A stretch of 64,000 bases of DNA from an uncultured Agromyces sp. (GTDB lineage: Bacteria; Actinomycetota; Actinomycetes; Actinomycetales; Microbacteriaceae), in NCBI GenBank assembly GCA_913053875.1, contig CAJXGN010000009.1, positions 1 to 64,000 on the forward strand, given 5' to 3'. A program made the position numbers and the translations under genes. Below are positions 1-8,353 of this stretch, piece after piece (the stretch's first letter is position 1; each line of letters starts with the position of its first letter). A model generated the notes under the pieces. The model was not told the DNA's origin. It searched no databases and saw only the letters and a program-made list of their open reading frames with translations.

Positions 1-26
1 CCCGGCCGCAGGTTCCTGCGGCCGGG
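1..26 (-). terminator. Intrinsic terminator hairpin downstream of the 57-689 gene
   Basis: A perfect 12-bp inverted repeat (CCCGGCCGCAGG, positions 1-12, pairs with 15-26) has a two-base nominal loop and lies 31 bases past the stop codon of the minus-strand gene. There is no clear U-tract, as is common for actinobacterial terminators. Confidence 0.75.
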
Positions 27-56
27 CGCGCCCGTCGTCGTACGTCATCGCGGACG

Positions 57-689
57 TCAGTAGTAGTACTCGAACGGGGCGGCCGCGATGAGCGCGATCC
101 ATCCGATGATCGAGATCAGGCCGATCGCGATGCCCACGAATCCGGTGATGATGCCGGCGAGCGCCATGCCCTTGCCCTTCGGCTCCTTCTTCCGCCCGAG
201 GAAGCCGAGCACGACCGCGGCGGCCGGGATGAACAGCTGCAGGATGCCGCCGACGATCGGGATCCACACCACGGCCAGCGAGCCCACGATGCCGATGATG
301 CCCGCGACCAGCGAGATGATCGACAGCACGGGCGCCGACTCGCCCGACGCGGGCGCCGGGGTCTGCGACGGGCCGTACGACGCCTGGCCCGCGGGCGGCC
401 CGTAGGCCGGGGGCGCGGGAGGCGGTGGCGTCGACGCGGCCGCCTGCGGAGCGACCGGCGGTGCGGTCGGCTCGGGTGCGGGCGGGGAGGGCGGCGCCGT
501 CGGCGTCTCGGGCTGGGCGGGCACGTCCGGCTCGGCCGGGGTCGGCGCGAGCGGCTCGTCCGGTGCCGGGGGCGCCGGCTCCGCGGGAGTCGGCACCGTC
601 GGCTCGGCGGGCGCCGGCGTGTCGGGCTCGGTCGGCGCCGGGGTCTCCGGCTCCTCGGGCTTCTCGGACGGGGTGTTCGGGTCGGTCAT
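57..689 (-). CDS. Proline-rich membrane protein with DUF4190-like C-terminus
   Basis: A 210-residue protein of unknown function. Residues 1-120 are a low-complexity Pro/Ala/Glu/Thr-rich tail with repeated PAEP units, probably disordered. Hydrophobic segments follow at about 121-141, 145-165 and 175-203, separated by a basic GRKKEPKGKG loop. The layout (disordered tail, helices around a small basic loop) resembles DUF4190 proteins. The N-terminus MTDPNTP matches that of the next gene upstream (736-1059), so the two look like diverged tandem duplicates. The gene starts with ATG and is the last of its transcript, followed by a strong hairpin. The function is not known; a membrane-anchored envelope role is only inferred. 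Confidence 0.85.
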   Translation of the reverse strand: MTDPNTPSEKPEEPETPAPTEPDTPAPAEPTVPTPAEPAPPAPDEPLAPTPAEPDVPAQPETPTAPPSPPAPEPTAPPVAPQAAASTPPPPAPPAYGPPAGQASYGPSQTPAPASGESAPVLSIISLVAGIIGIVGSLAVVWIPIVGGILQLFIPAAAVVLGFLGRKKEPKGKGMALAGIITGFVGIAIGLISIIGWIALIAAAPFEYYY

Positions 690-735
690 GGCGTGTCCCT
701 CGTGCGTGTGCGGCCCGGTCGCCCGGGCCCCGGGG

Positions 736-1059
736 TCAGTAGGTCAGGCTGCCGCTGCTCGCTGCCAGGCCGAGCACCGCGAACCAGATGATGATGAAGA
801 TGAGGCCGACCACCAGGCCGATGTAGCCGATGACGAGGCCGGCGATCGCGAGGCCGCGGCCCTGCTCGCCCGTCTTCTTGATCTGGCTGAGGGCGATGTG
901 GCCGGTGATGACCGCGGCGAGCGAGATGAAGAACGCCGACACGAGCGAGATGATCGCGAGGACGTTGGTCTTCTGCGCGTTCGGCGCGGCTGCGTACTGG
1001 CCCGAGGGCGCGGGCGCGGCGGAGTAGTCGGGCTGCTGCGGGGTGTTGGGGTCGGTCAC
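736..1059 (-). CDS. Small DUF4190-family membrane protein
   Basis: A 107-residue protein. The start is taken at GTG 1059 because AGGAGAG lies just upstream and the N-terminus VTDPNTP then matches the neighbouring paralogue; an ATG further out (1116) lacks support. Residues 1-30 are polar and proline-rich. Two long hydrophobic stretches (about 31-57 and 69-100) flank the loop KKTGEQGRG, the usual DUF4190 layout. It shares an apparent transcript with 57-689, with a gap of 46 bases. No catalytic motif is visible and the function is unknown. Confidence 0.85.
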   Translation of the reverse strand: MTDPNTPQQPDYSAAPAPSGQYAAAPNAQKTNVLAIISLVSAFFISLAAVITGHIALSQIKKTGEQGRGLAIAGLVIGYIGLVVGLIFIIIWFAVLGLAASSGSLTY

Positions 1060-1151
1060 GATGAACTCTCCTCGGAACGGGACGGTGCAGGACGACGGAT
1101 GCCGCGTCGCGCGCACACCCGGGCGCCACTGCTGAGCGGCGCTCGTACCTC

Positions 1152-1180
1152 ACCATAGCGGTGCGCCTCGCCCGACCGCA
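1152..1180 (-). promoter_or_regulatory. Candidate promoter for the DUF4190 pair
   Basis: On the minus strand a TATGGT hexamer (1157-1152) is preceded, after 17 bases, by TGCGGT (1180-1175). The -10 fits the actinobacterial TANNNT pattern and the -35 is weak. It lies in the gap between tsaD and the pair. Confidence 0.3.
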
Positions 1181-1212
1181 GGAGGGTTAACCCGAAGATG
1201 TCGCGGCGCGTC

Positions 1213-2265
1213 TCAGGACTGGATCGTCGTGACCGGCAGCGTCGAGTCGGCGCCGAAGTCGAGGGTCGACGGTGCGTGCCCGGCCATGATGCGCTGGGCG
1301 CCGAGCGCGGCGATCATCGCGCCGTTGTCGGTGCACAGCGACAGGGGCGGGATGCGCAGGGCGATTCCCGCCGCATCCGCCCGCTCCTCGGCCAGGCCTC
1401 GCAGGCGCGCGTTGGCCACCACGCCGCCGCCCAGCAGCAGCCGAGGCACTCCGAGGTCGACGCACGCGGCGATCGCCTTGCCGACCAGCACGTCGGCGAC
1501 CGCCTCGCGGAAGCTCGCCGCCACGTCGCCGACCGGCACCGGCTCGCCCGCGTCCTCCCGCTGCTCGACCCAGCGCGCGACCGCGGTCTTCAGGCCCGAG
1601 AAGCTGAAGTCGTAGCGGTGCCGGTCGAGGTCCTTGGGCTTGGTGAGCCCGCGCGGGAAGCGGATCGCGCGCGGGTCTCCGTCGACCGCTGCGGCGTCGA
1701 TGCGCGGCCCGCCGGGGTAGGCGAGCCCGAGCACGCGGGCGACCTTGTCGAAGGCCTCGCCCGCCGCATCGTCGATCGTCTCGCCGAGCAGCTCGACGTC
1801 GCTCGTGAGGTCACGCACGAGCAGCAGCGACGTGTGCCCGCCCGAGACCAGCAGCGCCACGGTCGGGTACTCGAACGGCTCGTCTTCGGCGAGGATGTCG
1901 GCGCCGACGTGGCCGACGAGGTGGTTGACGGCGTAGATCGGCACGTCCAGCGACAGGGCGAGCGCCTTCGCCGCCCCGACGCCGACCATGAGCGCGCCGG
2001 CGAGGCCGGGGCCGTTCGTCACCGCGATCGCGTCGACCTCGTCGAGCGTCACGCCCGCGCGGTCGACCGCCTCGCGCAGCGTGGGGCCGAGCGCCTCGAG
2101 GTGGGCGCGCGCGGCGACCTCGGGCACGACGCCCCCGTAGCGCGCGTGCTCCTCCATCGACGAGGCGATGACGTTGGCGAGCAGGGTCGATCCGCGCACG
2201 ATGCCGACGCCGGTCTCGTCGCAGCTCGTCTCGATCCCGAGCACGAGGGGGTCGGCGCGGTTCAC
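1213..2265 (-). CDS. tsaD: tRNA N6-adenosine threonylcarbamoyltransferase TsaD
   Basis: Transfers the threonylcarbamoyl group from TC-AMP to A37 of ANN-decoding tRNAs (t6A), together with TsaB and TsaE. The protein has 350 residues, the normal bacterial length. It begins with the ASKHA-type [11 protein letters not shown] segment (residues 9-19). The metal-binding NHLVGH motif gives His115 and His119, and the C-terminal metal ligand is Asp313 in CTDNGA. The start is GTG 2265, whose codon overlaps the rimI stop as GTGA; a longer reading to 2688 would only be a frame extension through rimI. It is the last gene of the alr-tsaE-tsaB-rimI-tsaD overlap chain, so translational coupling is likely. Confidence 0.97.
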   Translation of the reverse strand: MNRADPLVLGIETSCDETGVGIVRGSTLLANVIASSMEEHARYGGVVPEVAARAHLEALGPTLREAVDRAGVTLDEVDAIAVTNGPGLAGALMVGVGAAKALALSLDVPIYAVNHLVGHVGADILAEDEPFEYPTVALLVSGGHTSLLLVRDLTSDVELLGETIDDAAGEAFDKVARVLGLAYPGGPRIDAAAVDGDPRAIRFPRGLTKPKDLDRHRYDFSFSGLKTAVARWVEQREDAGEPVPVGDVAASFREAVADVLVGKAIAACVDLGVPRLLLGGGVVANARLRGLAEERADAAGIALRIPPLSLCTDNGAMIAALGAQRIMAGHAPSTLDFGADSTLPVTTIQS

Positions 2266-2771
2266 TCGGCCACCTCCGAGACGACGGATGCCGCGGGGCC
2301 GGTGACCGGCGCGGTCAGCTGTGCGCGCATGACGAGCGCGTCCACGCCGTCGGGCTGGTAGTAGCCGCGGCGCCGGCCGAGCTCGGCGAAGCCGAGGGAG
2401 CGGTAGAGCGCCTGTCCGACCGGATTGTCGTCGCGCACCTCGAGGAACACGTCGCGCGCGCCGCGCCGCCACGCCTCGGCGAGCAGCGCCTGCATGAGTG
2501 CGCGGCCGAGGCCGCCCGAGCGCGCGTCGGGCGCCACCGCGATGGTCTGCACGTCGCCCTGGCCGGAACCGCGCGGCGCGAGGAGGCCCGCGTACGCGAC
2601 CACCGCATCGGGCTCGTCGGCCGGCGTCGCGACGAGGTAATAGCCGTGCTCGTCGACCAGTTCGCGGGCCATCGAGTCGGCCGACCACGCGTCGGAGGTG
2701 AAGACCGACCGCTCGATCGCCATGATCGCGTCGAGGTCGTCGGCCGCGGCTCGCCGCAGCATCCAGCTCAT
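2262..2771 (-). CDS. rimI: Ribosomal-protein-alanine N-acetyltransferase RimI
   Basis: A GNAT-family enzyme of 169 residues expected to acetylate the N-terminal alanine of ribosomal protein S18, with acetyl-CoA as donor. The acetyl-CoA pyrophosphate loop is visible as [10 protein letters not shown], and the typical C-terminal strand-helix [13 protein letters not shown] follows. ATG 2771 overlaps the tsaB stop as ATGA. Its position between tsaB and tsaD is the common bacterial arrangement. Actinobacterial RimI often has wider substrates, so the S18 assignment rests on family and context. Confidence 0.92.
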   Translation of the reverse strand: MSWMLRRAAADDLDAIMAIERSVFTSDAWSADSMARELVDEHGYYLVATPADEPDAVVAYAGLLAPRGSGQGDVQTIAVAPDARSGGLGRALMQALLAEAWRRGARDVFLEVRDDNPVGQALYRSLGFAELGRRRGYYQPDGVDALVMRAQLTAPVTGPAASVVSEVAE

Positions 2772-3394
2772 GCGCTCACCCGCTTCGGCCCCGCCGACGG
2801 CGTCACGTCGGGCGTGCGGAGGTAGAGCGGCTCGTCGGGCGCGAACGCCAGGCCGCCGGCGAGGATGCGAGCCGCGAGCGTGCCGAGCGCCGCGGCGGAG
2901 ACGACGTGGGCGTCGAACCGCTCCCCGGCGGGCGCCGGCAGTGCGTCGGGCTTGGCGAGCCCGGGGCCGTCCACGCGGATCGGCACGCCGTTCGCGTCGA
3001 GTCCGTCGTAGGCGCTCCAGTACCGCTCGCGACGGCGCGCGTCGGTCACGACGAGCAGCGGCCCATCCCCTCCCGCGAGGTACCGCTCGAGCGCGATCGC
3101 GTCGTGGCTGACCACGGGCAGCACGGGGCATCCGGCTCCGAACGCGAAGGCGTGCGCGGCGGCGATGCCCACCCGTAAGCCGGTGAAGGGGCCGGGCCCC
3201 ATGCCCGCGACCACGCCGGTCACGTCGCGCGCGGCGACGCCGGACTCGTCGAGCGTCCGCGCGATGAGCGAGCCGATCGCCTCCGCATGGCGCATGGTGT
3301 CGTCGGTGGCGCGCTCGGCGCGCACGCGGCCCGACTCGTCGACCACGGCGACACCGGTGCCCGCCGAGGTGTCGATCGCGAGCAGCATGCTCAC
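2768..3394 (-). CDS. tsaB: t6A biosynthesis protein TsaB
   Basis: Non-catalytic paralogue and partner of TsaD in the threonylcarbamoyl transfer complex. The protein has 208 residues if the GTG at 3394 is used, or 206 from the ATG at 3388 (MLLAIDTS); the sequence does not settle this. The N-terminal [14 protein letters not shown] segment is the ASKHA phosphate-1 strand, and [13 protein letters not shown] is the conserved TsaB loop. The C-terminal part is short and lacks the TsaD metal motif, as expected. The gene overlaps rimI by 4 bases and starts 4 bases after tsaE ends. Confidence 0.95.
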   Translation of the reverse strand: MSMLLAIDTSAGTGVAVVDESGRVRAERATDDTMRHAEAIGSLIARTLDESGVAARDVTGVVAGMGPGPFTGLRVGIAAAHAFAFGAGCPVLPVVSHDAIALERYLAGGDGPLLVVTDARRRERYWSAYDGLDANGVPIRVDGPGLAKPDALPAPAGERFDAHVVSAAALGTLAARILAGGLAFAPDEPLYLRTPDVTPSAGPKRVSA

Positions 3395-3397
3395 AGC

Positions 3398-3904
3398 CTA
3401 CGTCGGGTCGGCGTAGCGGCCGCCCGCCCAGCGCGGCCCGCGACCGATGACGCGCAGGGTGCGCGGCTCGTCGTCGTCGAGGTCGCCGGATGCCTCGGGC
3501 ACGGCCACGCCCTCGGCTGCGCCGGTCGGGCGCGCGATCTCCACCTCGAGCCACGAGTCGGCCACCCCGTCGAGCATGCCCGCGCCCCACTCGACCACCA
3601 CGACCGACCCGGCGAAGTCGATGTCGAGGTCGTCGAGCTCCATGGCGCTGCCCAGCCGGTACGCGTCGACGTGCACGAGCGGCGGGCCGTCGACCAGGCT
3701 CGGGTGCGTGCGCGCGAGCACGAAGGTCGGGCTCTGCACCGGTCCGCGGACGCCGAGGCCCGCGCCGATGCCGCGCGTGAGCGTGGTCTTGCCCGCCCCG
3801 AGCGGCCCGGTGAGCACGACGAGGTCACCGCGTCGCAGGTCGGCGGCGAGCGCGCGCCCGGCGTGCTCCATGGCGTCGGCGGTGGGCACCTCGTGTACGA
3901 TCAC
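3398..3904 (-). CDS. tsaE: t6A biosynthesis ATPase TsaE
   Basis: P-loop ATPase that regulates the TsaB-TsaD complex during t6A formation. The chosen start, GTG 3904, gives 168 residues; its codon overlaps the alr stop (GTGA). The Walker A motif GPLGAGKTT is near residue 34, QSPTFVL is the switch segment after it, and VVVEWGAG is the conserved region near the C-terminus. A poorly conserved acidic tail follows. A longer reading in the same frame to 4783 runs antiparallel to alr coding sense and is not protein-like. Confidence 0.95.
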   Translation of the reverse strand: MIVHEVPTADAMEHAGRALAADLRRGDLVVLTGPLGAGKTTLTRGIGAGLGVRGPVQSPTFVLARTHPSLVDGPPLVHVDAYRLGSAMELDDLDIDFAGSVVVVEWGAGMLDGVADSWLEVEIARPTGAAEGVAVPEASGDLDDDEPRTLRVIGRGPRWAGGRYADPT

Positions 3905-5037
3905 GGCGCGCCCCGGTACCTGCGCGGCACGCGCGGCCCGATGCGCGTGACGATCTCGTAGCCGATCGTGCCCGTGGCATCCGCCCACTCGTCGGCCGTC
4001 GGCGCACCGGTCGACGGGTCGCCGAACAGCACCACCTCGTCGCCGGTCTCGACCGGGACGTCGCCGGCGTCGACGAGGAACTGGTCCATCGCGACGCGTC
4101 CCACGATCGGTCGCACGGCGCCGCCGAGCAGCACGCTGCCGCGCCCCGACGCGTGCCGGGTCACGCCGTCGGCGTAGCCGAGCGGCACGAGGGCGAGCGT
4201 GGTCGGTGCGCTCGCGCGCCAGGTGAGGTCGTACGACACGCCCGCGCCCGCGCCGACGCGACGCACCGCCGCCACTCGACCGCGCAGGGTCATGGCGGGC
4301 ACCAGGCCGAGGTCCGCGCCCGTGGTGCCGTCGCCGTAGGGGGTGAGCCCGTACATGCCGATGCCCACGCGCACGAGGTCGAAGCGCGCATCGGGTCGAC
4401 GCAGCGCGGCCGCCGTCGAGGCGAGGTGGCGGTGGGTCGGGCGCAGGCCCGCGGCATCCGCCGCCTCGAGCGCCGCCGCGAAGGCGGCGAGCTGCGCGTC
4501 GTCGTCGGCGTCGGAGGCGTTCGCGAGGTGGCTGAACACTCCGTCGACGGTGAGGGTGCCGGATGCCTCGAGCTCGCGGGCGCGCTCCACCACCGTGTCC
4601 CACCGGGCGGGCTCGACGCCGTTGCGGCTCAGCCCCGTGTCGACCTTCAGGTGCACGGTCGCCGGGACGGCGCCGCGCGCGACGGCGCCCGCGACCTGCT
4701 CGAGCTGGCTCGCGGAGGAGACGCCGATGGCGATGCCCGCGTCGAGCGCCGGCGCGAAGTCGAGGCCGGGGTCGTGCAGCCACGCGAGGATCGGCGCGTC
4801 GATGCCCGCGGCACGGAGCGCGAGCGCCTCGTCGACGTCGGCGACCCCGAGCATGCCCGCCCCGCCCTCGAGCGCAGCGCGGGCGACCGGCAGTGCGCCG
4901 TGCCCGTACGCGTCGGCCTTCACGACCGCCATGACGGCGGCGGGCGCCACGACGTCGGCGATGCGCGCGACGTTGGCGCGGATCGCGTCGAGGTCGACGA
5001 CCGCCTCGCGGAACGGGCCGGGAGCGACGGGGCTCAC
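3901..5037 (-). CDS. alr: Alanine racemase
   Basis: PLP enzyme that interconverts L- and D-alanine, supplying D-Ala for peptidoglycan. The 378-residue protein has the PLP lysine at Lys40 in VVKADAYGHG. The second catalytic base region is the tyrosine in GVSYDLTW. The C-terminal half (about 245-378) is the beta domain. The start is GTG 5037, overlapping the acpS stop as GTGA. It is coupled downstream to tsaE by another GTGA overlap. Length and motifs are complete. Confidence 0.97.
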   Translation of the reverse strand: MSPVAPGPFREAVVDLDAIRANVARIADVVAPAAVMAVVKADAYGHGALPVARAALEGGAGMLGVADVDEALALRAAGIDAPILAWLHDPGLDFAPALDAGIAIGVSSASQLEQVAGAVARGAVPATVHLKVDTGLSRNGVEPARWDTVVERARELEASGTLTVDGVFSHLANASDADDDAQLAAFAAALEAADAAGLRPTHRHLASTAAALRRPDARFDLVRVGIGMYGLTPYGDGTTGADLGLVPAMTLRGRVAAVRRVGAGAGVSYDLTWRASAPTTLALVPLGYADGVTRHASGRGSVLLGGAVRPIVGRVAMDQFLVDAGDVPVETGDEVVLFGDPSTGAPTADEWADATGTIGYEIVTRIGPRVPRRYRGAP

Positions 5038-5390
5038 GACGCCCCCTCGAGCACGACGAACGCCGTCGCGACCCCCGCGTCGTGGCTCATCGACACGTGC
5101 ACGTGCGCGATACCGCGCTCGCGCACGTGCGCGTCGAGCGCGCCGTGCAGCACGAAGTCGGGGTTGCCCTCGGGATCGTTCACGAGCTCCATGTCGTGCC
5201 AGCGCATCACGTCGGGCCCGCCGAGGGCCTTGATGAGCGCCTCCTTCGCCGCGAACCGCGCCGCGAGCGAACGGGCCGGCCGGTCGCGCTCGCCGGCCGT
5301 GAAGAGCCTCTCGCGCAGGCCCGGGGTGCGCGTGATGGCGCGCTCGAAGCGCGCCACGTCCACGACGTCCACCCCGATCCCGGCGATCAC
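5034..5390 (-). CDS. acpS: Holo-[acyl-carrier-protein] synthase AcpS
   Basis: Transfers 4'-phosphopantetheine from CoA to the serine of acyl carrier protein. The protein has 118 residues. GIGVDVVDVARF (residues 4-15) holds the Mg-binding Asp, and RFAAKEALIKALGG is the second signature with its Glu and Lys. The start is GTG 5390 (VIAGIGVD), 16 bases after glmS ends. The GTGA overlap with alr ties ACP activation to the downstream chain. coaA, which makes the CoA precursor, is about 2 kb away and divergent. Confidence 0.95.
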   Translation of the reverse strand: MIAGIGVDVVDVARFERAITRTPGLRERLFTAGERDRPARSLAARFAAKEALIKALGGPDVMRWHDMELVNDPEGNPDFVLHGALDAHVRERGIAHVHVSMSHDAGVATAFVVLEGAS

Positions 5391-5406
5391 GTGCCCGCTC
5401 CCCCGG

Positions 5407-7257
5407 CTACTCGACCGTGACCGACTTGGCGAGGTTGCGCGGCTGGTCGACGTCGAGGCCCTTGGCCGCGGAGAGCTCCATCGCGAAGATCTGCAGCGGC
5501 ACGACAGCCAGCAGCGGCTCGAAGAGCGGGCCCGCCAGCGGGATGGGCAGCACCTCGTCTGCGAACGGCAGCACCGCGGCATCCCCCGCCTCGGCGATCG
5601 CGATGACGCGCGCGCCGCGGGCGCGGATCTCCTGGATGTTCGAGACCACCTTCGGGTGCAGCGACCCGGAGTTGCGGGGGCTCGGCACCACGACGAAGAC
5701 CGGCTGGCCGGGCTCGATGAGCGCGATCGGCCCGTGCTTCAGCTCGCCCGCGGCGAAGCCCTCGGCGTGGATGTACGCGAGCTCCTTCAGCTTCAGCGCG
5801 CCCTCGAGCGCGATCGGGTAGCCCACGTGCCGGCCGAGGAAGAGCACCGAGCGCGTGTCGGCCATCCAGTGCGCGAGCTGGGCGATGCGCTCGCCCTGCT
5901 CCAGCACCGTGGCGAGCTTGCCCGGCACCTGCTCGAGCTCGTGCGCCGCGGTCTCGAGCTCCGCCGGCGACGCCGTGCCGAGCACGCGTGCCAGGTGCAG
6001 GCCGAACAGGTAGAGCGCCGCGATCTGGGCGACGAACGCCTTCGTCGACGCGACCGCGACCTCCGGACCGGCGTGCGTGTAGATCGCCGCGTCCGACTCG
6101 CGCGGAATGGTCGCGCCCTGCGTGTTGCAGACCGCGATCGTGCGCGCGCCCGCCTCGCGGGCGTACTTCACGGCCATGAGCGTGTCCATGGTCTCGCCCG
6201 ACTGGCTCACCGAGATCACGAGCGTGTCGGGCCCGATGACCGGCTCCCGGTAGCGGAACTCGTGGCTGAGCTCCACGTCGACCGGTACGCGCGCCCACTT
6301 CTCGATCGCGTACTTCGCGACCATGCCCGCGTAGGCGGCCGTGCCGCACGCGATGACGGTGATGCGGCGGATGCCTCGGAGCACGTCGTCGCCCAATTCC
6401 TCGAGCTCGCCCACCACGACGGTGCCGTCGACCAGCCGGCCGCGGAGCGTGTTCGCGACCGCATCGGGCTGCTCGCTGACCTCCTTCTGCATGAAGCTCG
6501 ACCAGCCGCCCTTGTCGGCGGCGTCCGCGTTCCAGGCGACCTCGAAGGGCTCGACCGTCACGGCGCCGCCGTCGAAGTCGGTCACGACGACCTCGTCGGC
6601 GGTGATCGCCACGATCTGGTCCTGGCCGATGGCGAGCGCGTTGCGGGTGTGCTCGACGAAGGCCGCGACATCCGACCCCAGGAAGTTCTCGCCCTCGCCC
6701 AGGCCGATCACGAGCGGCGAGTTGCGCCGGGCGCCGACGACGAGCCCGGGGGCGTCCCGGTGCAGCGCGAGCAGCGTGAACGCGCCCTCGAGCCGCACGA
6801 CCGTGCGGCGGAACGCCTCGACGAGATCGCCCGTCGCGCGGTACTCCCGGCCGAGCAGCACGGCCGCGACCTCGGTGTCGGTCTCGCTGGCGAACTCCGC
6901 GCCGTCGGCGAGCAGCTCGTCGCGCAGCGCGGCGAAGTTCTCGATGATGCCGTTGTGGATCACGGCGAGGCGCCCCTCGTCGGCCAGGTGCGGGTGCGCG
7001 TTGCGGTCGGTCGGGCCTCCGTGGGTCGCCCACCGGGTGTGGCCGATGCCGGTGCCGCCGCGGGGCACCGGGTGCTCGGCGAGCTCGTCGACGAGCGTCT
7101 GGAGCTTGCCCGCCCGCTTGCTCGTGCCGAGGTTGCCCTCGTCATCGATGACGGCGACTCCGGCCGAGTCGTAGCCGCGGTATTCGAGGCGACGCAGGCC
7201 TCCGAGAAGGACGTCCAGGCTGTTGGCCGGCCCGACGTACCCGACGATTCCACACAT
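5407..7257 (-). CDS. glmS: Glutamine-fructose-6-phosphate aminotransferase (isomerizing)
   Basis: Makes glucosamine-6-phosphate from fructose-6-phosphate and glutamine, the first step to UDP-GlcNAc and the wall. The start at ATG 7257 places the nucleophile Cys2 (MCGIVGYVG) at the N-terminus, which fixes the start; a frame extension to 7401 is not used. The 616 residues divide into the glutaminase domain (1 to about 225) and two SIS sugar-binding domains (about 290-430 and 460-605; CGTAAYAG and SQSGETMDT are in the first). A TACAAT hexamer lies 7 bases before the ATG, so the mRNA may be leaderless. glmM, the next enzyme of the pathway, lies nearby. Confidence 0.97.
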   Translation of the reverse strand: MCGIVGYVGPANSLDVLLGGLRRLEYRGYDSAGVAVIDDEGNLGTSKRAGKLQTLVDELAEHPVPRGGTGIGHTRWATHGGPTDRNAHPHLADEGRLAVIHNGIIENFAALRDELLADGAEFASETDTEVAAVLLGREYRATGDLVEAFRRTVVRLEGAFTLLALHRDAPGLVVGARRNSPLVIGLGEGENFLGSDVAAFVEHTRNALAIGQDQIVAITADEVVVTDFDGGAVTVEPFEVAWNADAADKGGWSSFMQKEVSEQPDAVANTLRGRLVDGTVVVGELEELGDDVLRGIRRITVIACGTAAYAGMVAKYAIEKWARVPVDVELSHEFRYREPVIGPDTLVISVSQSGETMDTLMAVKYAREAGARTIAVCNTQGATIPRESDAAIYTHAGPEVAVASTKAFVAQIAALYLFGLHLARVLGTASPAELETAAHELEQVPGKLATVLEQGERIAQLAHWMADTRSVLFLGRHVGYPIALEGALKLKELAYIHAEGFAAGELKHGPIALIEPGQPVFVVVPSPRNSGSLHPKVVSNIQEIRARGARVIAIAEAGDAAVLPFADEVLPIPLAGPLFEPLLAVVPLQIFAMELSAAKGLDVDQPRNLAKSVTVE

Positions 7258-7264
7258 GGGGGCG

Positions 7265-7270
7265 ATTGTA
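7265..7270 (-). promoter_or_regulatory. -10 element of glmS, probable leaderless promoter
   Basis: The minus-strand hexamer TACAAT (7270-7265) is separated from the glmS ATG by 7 bases, the normal -10 to +1 distance, so transcription should begin at or next to the A of ATG. There is no Shine-Dalgarno sequence between them. No good -35 is seen. Confidence 0.6.
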
Positions 7271-7347
7271 TCCGCGCCGGCCGGTGCACCGGCTGCACGC
7301 GACGGCACCGCCCGTGCACAGCCGCGGGCGGTGGACCGACGCGCGAC

Positions 7348-7353
7348 TAGACT
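7348..7353 (+). promoter_or_regulatory. -10 element of coaA, probable leaderless promoter
   Basis: TAGACT (7348-7353) is followed by 7 bases and then the coaA ATG at 7361, mirroring the divergent glmS promoter. No Shine-Dalgarno sequence is present. No clear -35 was found. Confidence 0.55.
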
Positions 7354-7360
7354 GTCCGGG

Positions 7361-8317
7361 ATGTCCGATCCGACGACCGCACCCGTCGCGACGCAGCACA
7401 TCTCCCCCTTCGTCGAACTCGACCGGGCGGATTGGGCCGCGCTCGCGCCGTCGATGCCGCTCCCGCTCAGCGAGATCGAACTGGTGCAGCTGCGCGGCCT
7501 CGGCGAGCCGCTCGACCACGACGAGGTCGCCGAGGTGTACCTGCCGCTCAGCCGGCTGCTGAACCTCTACGTCGGCGGCATGACCCACCTGCACCGCCTG
7601 ACCAGTGACTTCCTCGGCGAGCGCGCCGAGCGCACGCCGTTCGTGATCGGCGTGGCCGGGTCGGTCGCGGTGGGCAAGTCGACCATCGCACGGCTGCTGC
7701 GCGAGCTGCTGTCGCGGTGGGAGCACACCCCTCGCGTCGAGCTCGTCACGACCGACGGGTTCCTGCTGCCCAACGCCGAGCTCGAGCGCCGCGGCCTGAT
7801 GAGCCGCAAGGGCTTCCCCGAGTCGTACGACCGGCGGGCGCTGCTCCGCTTCGTGAGCGACGTGAAGGCAGGCGCACCCGAGGTGCGCGCGCCGTTCTAC
7901 TCGCACCTCAGCTACGACATCGTGCCCGATGCGCAGATCACGGTGCGCCAGCCCGACGTGCTCATCGTCGAGGGCCTGAACGTGCTGCAGCCGCCCGCAC
8001 CGGGCCACCGGCTCGCGGTCAGCGACCTGTTCGACTTCACCATCTACGTCGACGCGCGCACGCAGGACATCGCCCGCTGGTACGAGGAGCGGTTCCTCAG
8101 ACTGCAGCGGGGCGCGTTCACCAACCCGAACTCCTACTTCCACCGGTACGCCGAGCTCACCGAGGAGCAGGCGCGCGCCCGGGCACGCGAGATCTGGAGC
8201 TCGATCAACGAGCCGAACCTCGAGCAGAACGTGCGACCCACGCGCTCGCGCGCATCGCTCGTGCTGCGCAAGGACTCCGACCACGCCGTGTCGAGCGTGC
8301 TGCTGCGGAAGATCTGA
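7361..8317 (+). CDS. coaA: Type I pantothenate kinase
   Basis: Phosphorylates pantothenate, the committed step of CoA synthesis. The protein has 318 residues, the usual type I length. The Walker A motif [12 protein letters not shown] is near residue 99, and the substrate region contains [10 protein letters not shown] and KGFPESYD. The start ATG 7361 (MSDPTTAP) follows a TAGACT hexamer at leaderless distance; a frame extension upstream to 7223 overlaps glmS and is rejected. It is the only plus-strand gene in the first 24 kb and is convergent with glmM. Confidence 0.96.
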   Translation: MSDPTTAPVATQHISPFVELDRADWAALAPSMPLPLSEIELVQLRGLGEPLDHDEVAEVYLPLSRLLNLYVGGMTHLHRLTSDFLGERAERTPFVIGVAGSVAVGKSTIARLLRELLSRWEHTPRVELVTTDGFLLPNAELERRGLMSRKGFPESYDRRALLRFVSDVKAGAPEVRAPFYSHLSYDIVPDAQITVRQPDVLIVEGLNVLQPPAPGHRLAVSDLFDFTIYVDARTQDIARWYEERFLRLQRGAFTNPNSYFHRYAELTEEQARARAREIWSSINEPNLEQNVRPTRSRASLVLRKDSDHAVSSVLLRKI

Positions 8318-8332
8318 GCCCCTCTGCCACGT

Positions 8333-8346
8333 GCGCCGAGCGGCGC
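8333..8346. terminator. Weak hairpin between convergent coaA and glmM
   Basis: A short GC-rich stem (GCGCC, loop GAGC, GGCGC) in the 36-base convergent gap could serve both genes. Only five pairs and no T-tract are present. Confidence 0.3.
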
Positions 8347-8353
8347 GGGAGCG

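Noticed and set aside
1213-2688. Longer tsaD reading with 140 extra N-terminal residues
   Set aside because: The extension is Arg-rich frame shadow across rimI; GTG 2265 gives the family N-terminus and overlaps the rimI stop.
4153-7350. Plus-strand open frame of 1065 codons opposite alr-acpS-glmS
   Set aside because: Runs antisense through three well-identified genes and has no protein-like composition.
7258-7401. Extended glmS start at 7401
   Set aside because: The amidotransferase needs Cys2 after the initiator Met; ATG 7257 provides it.
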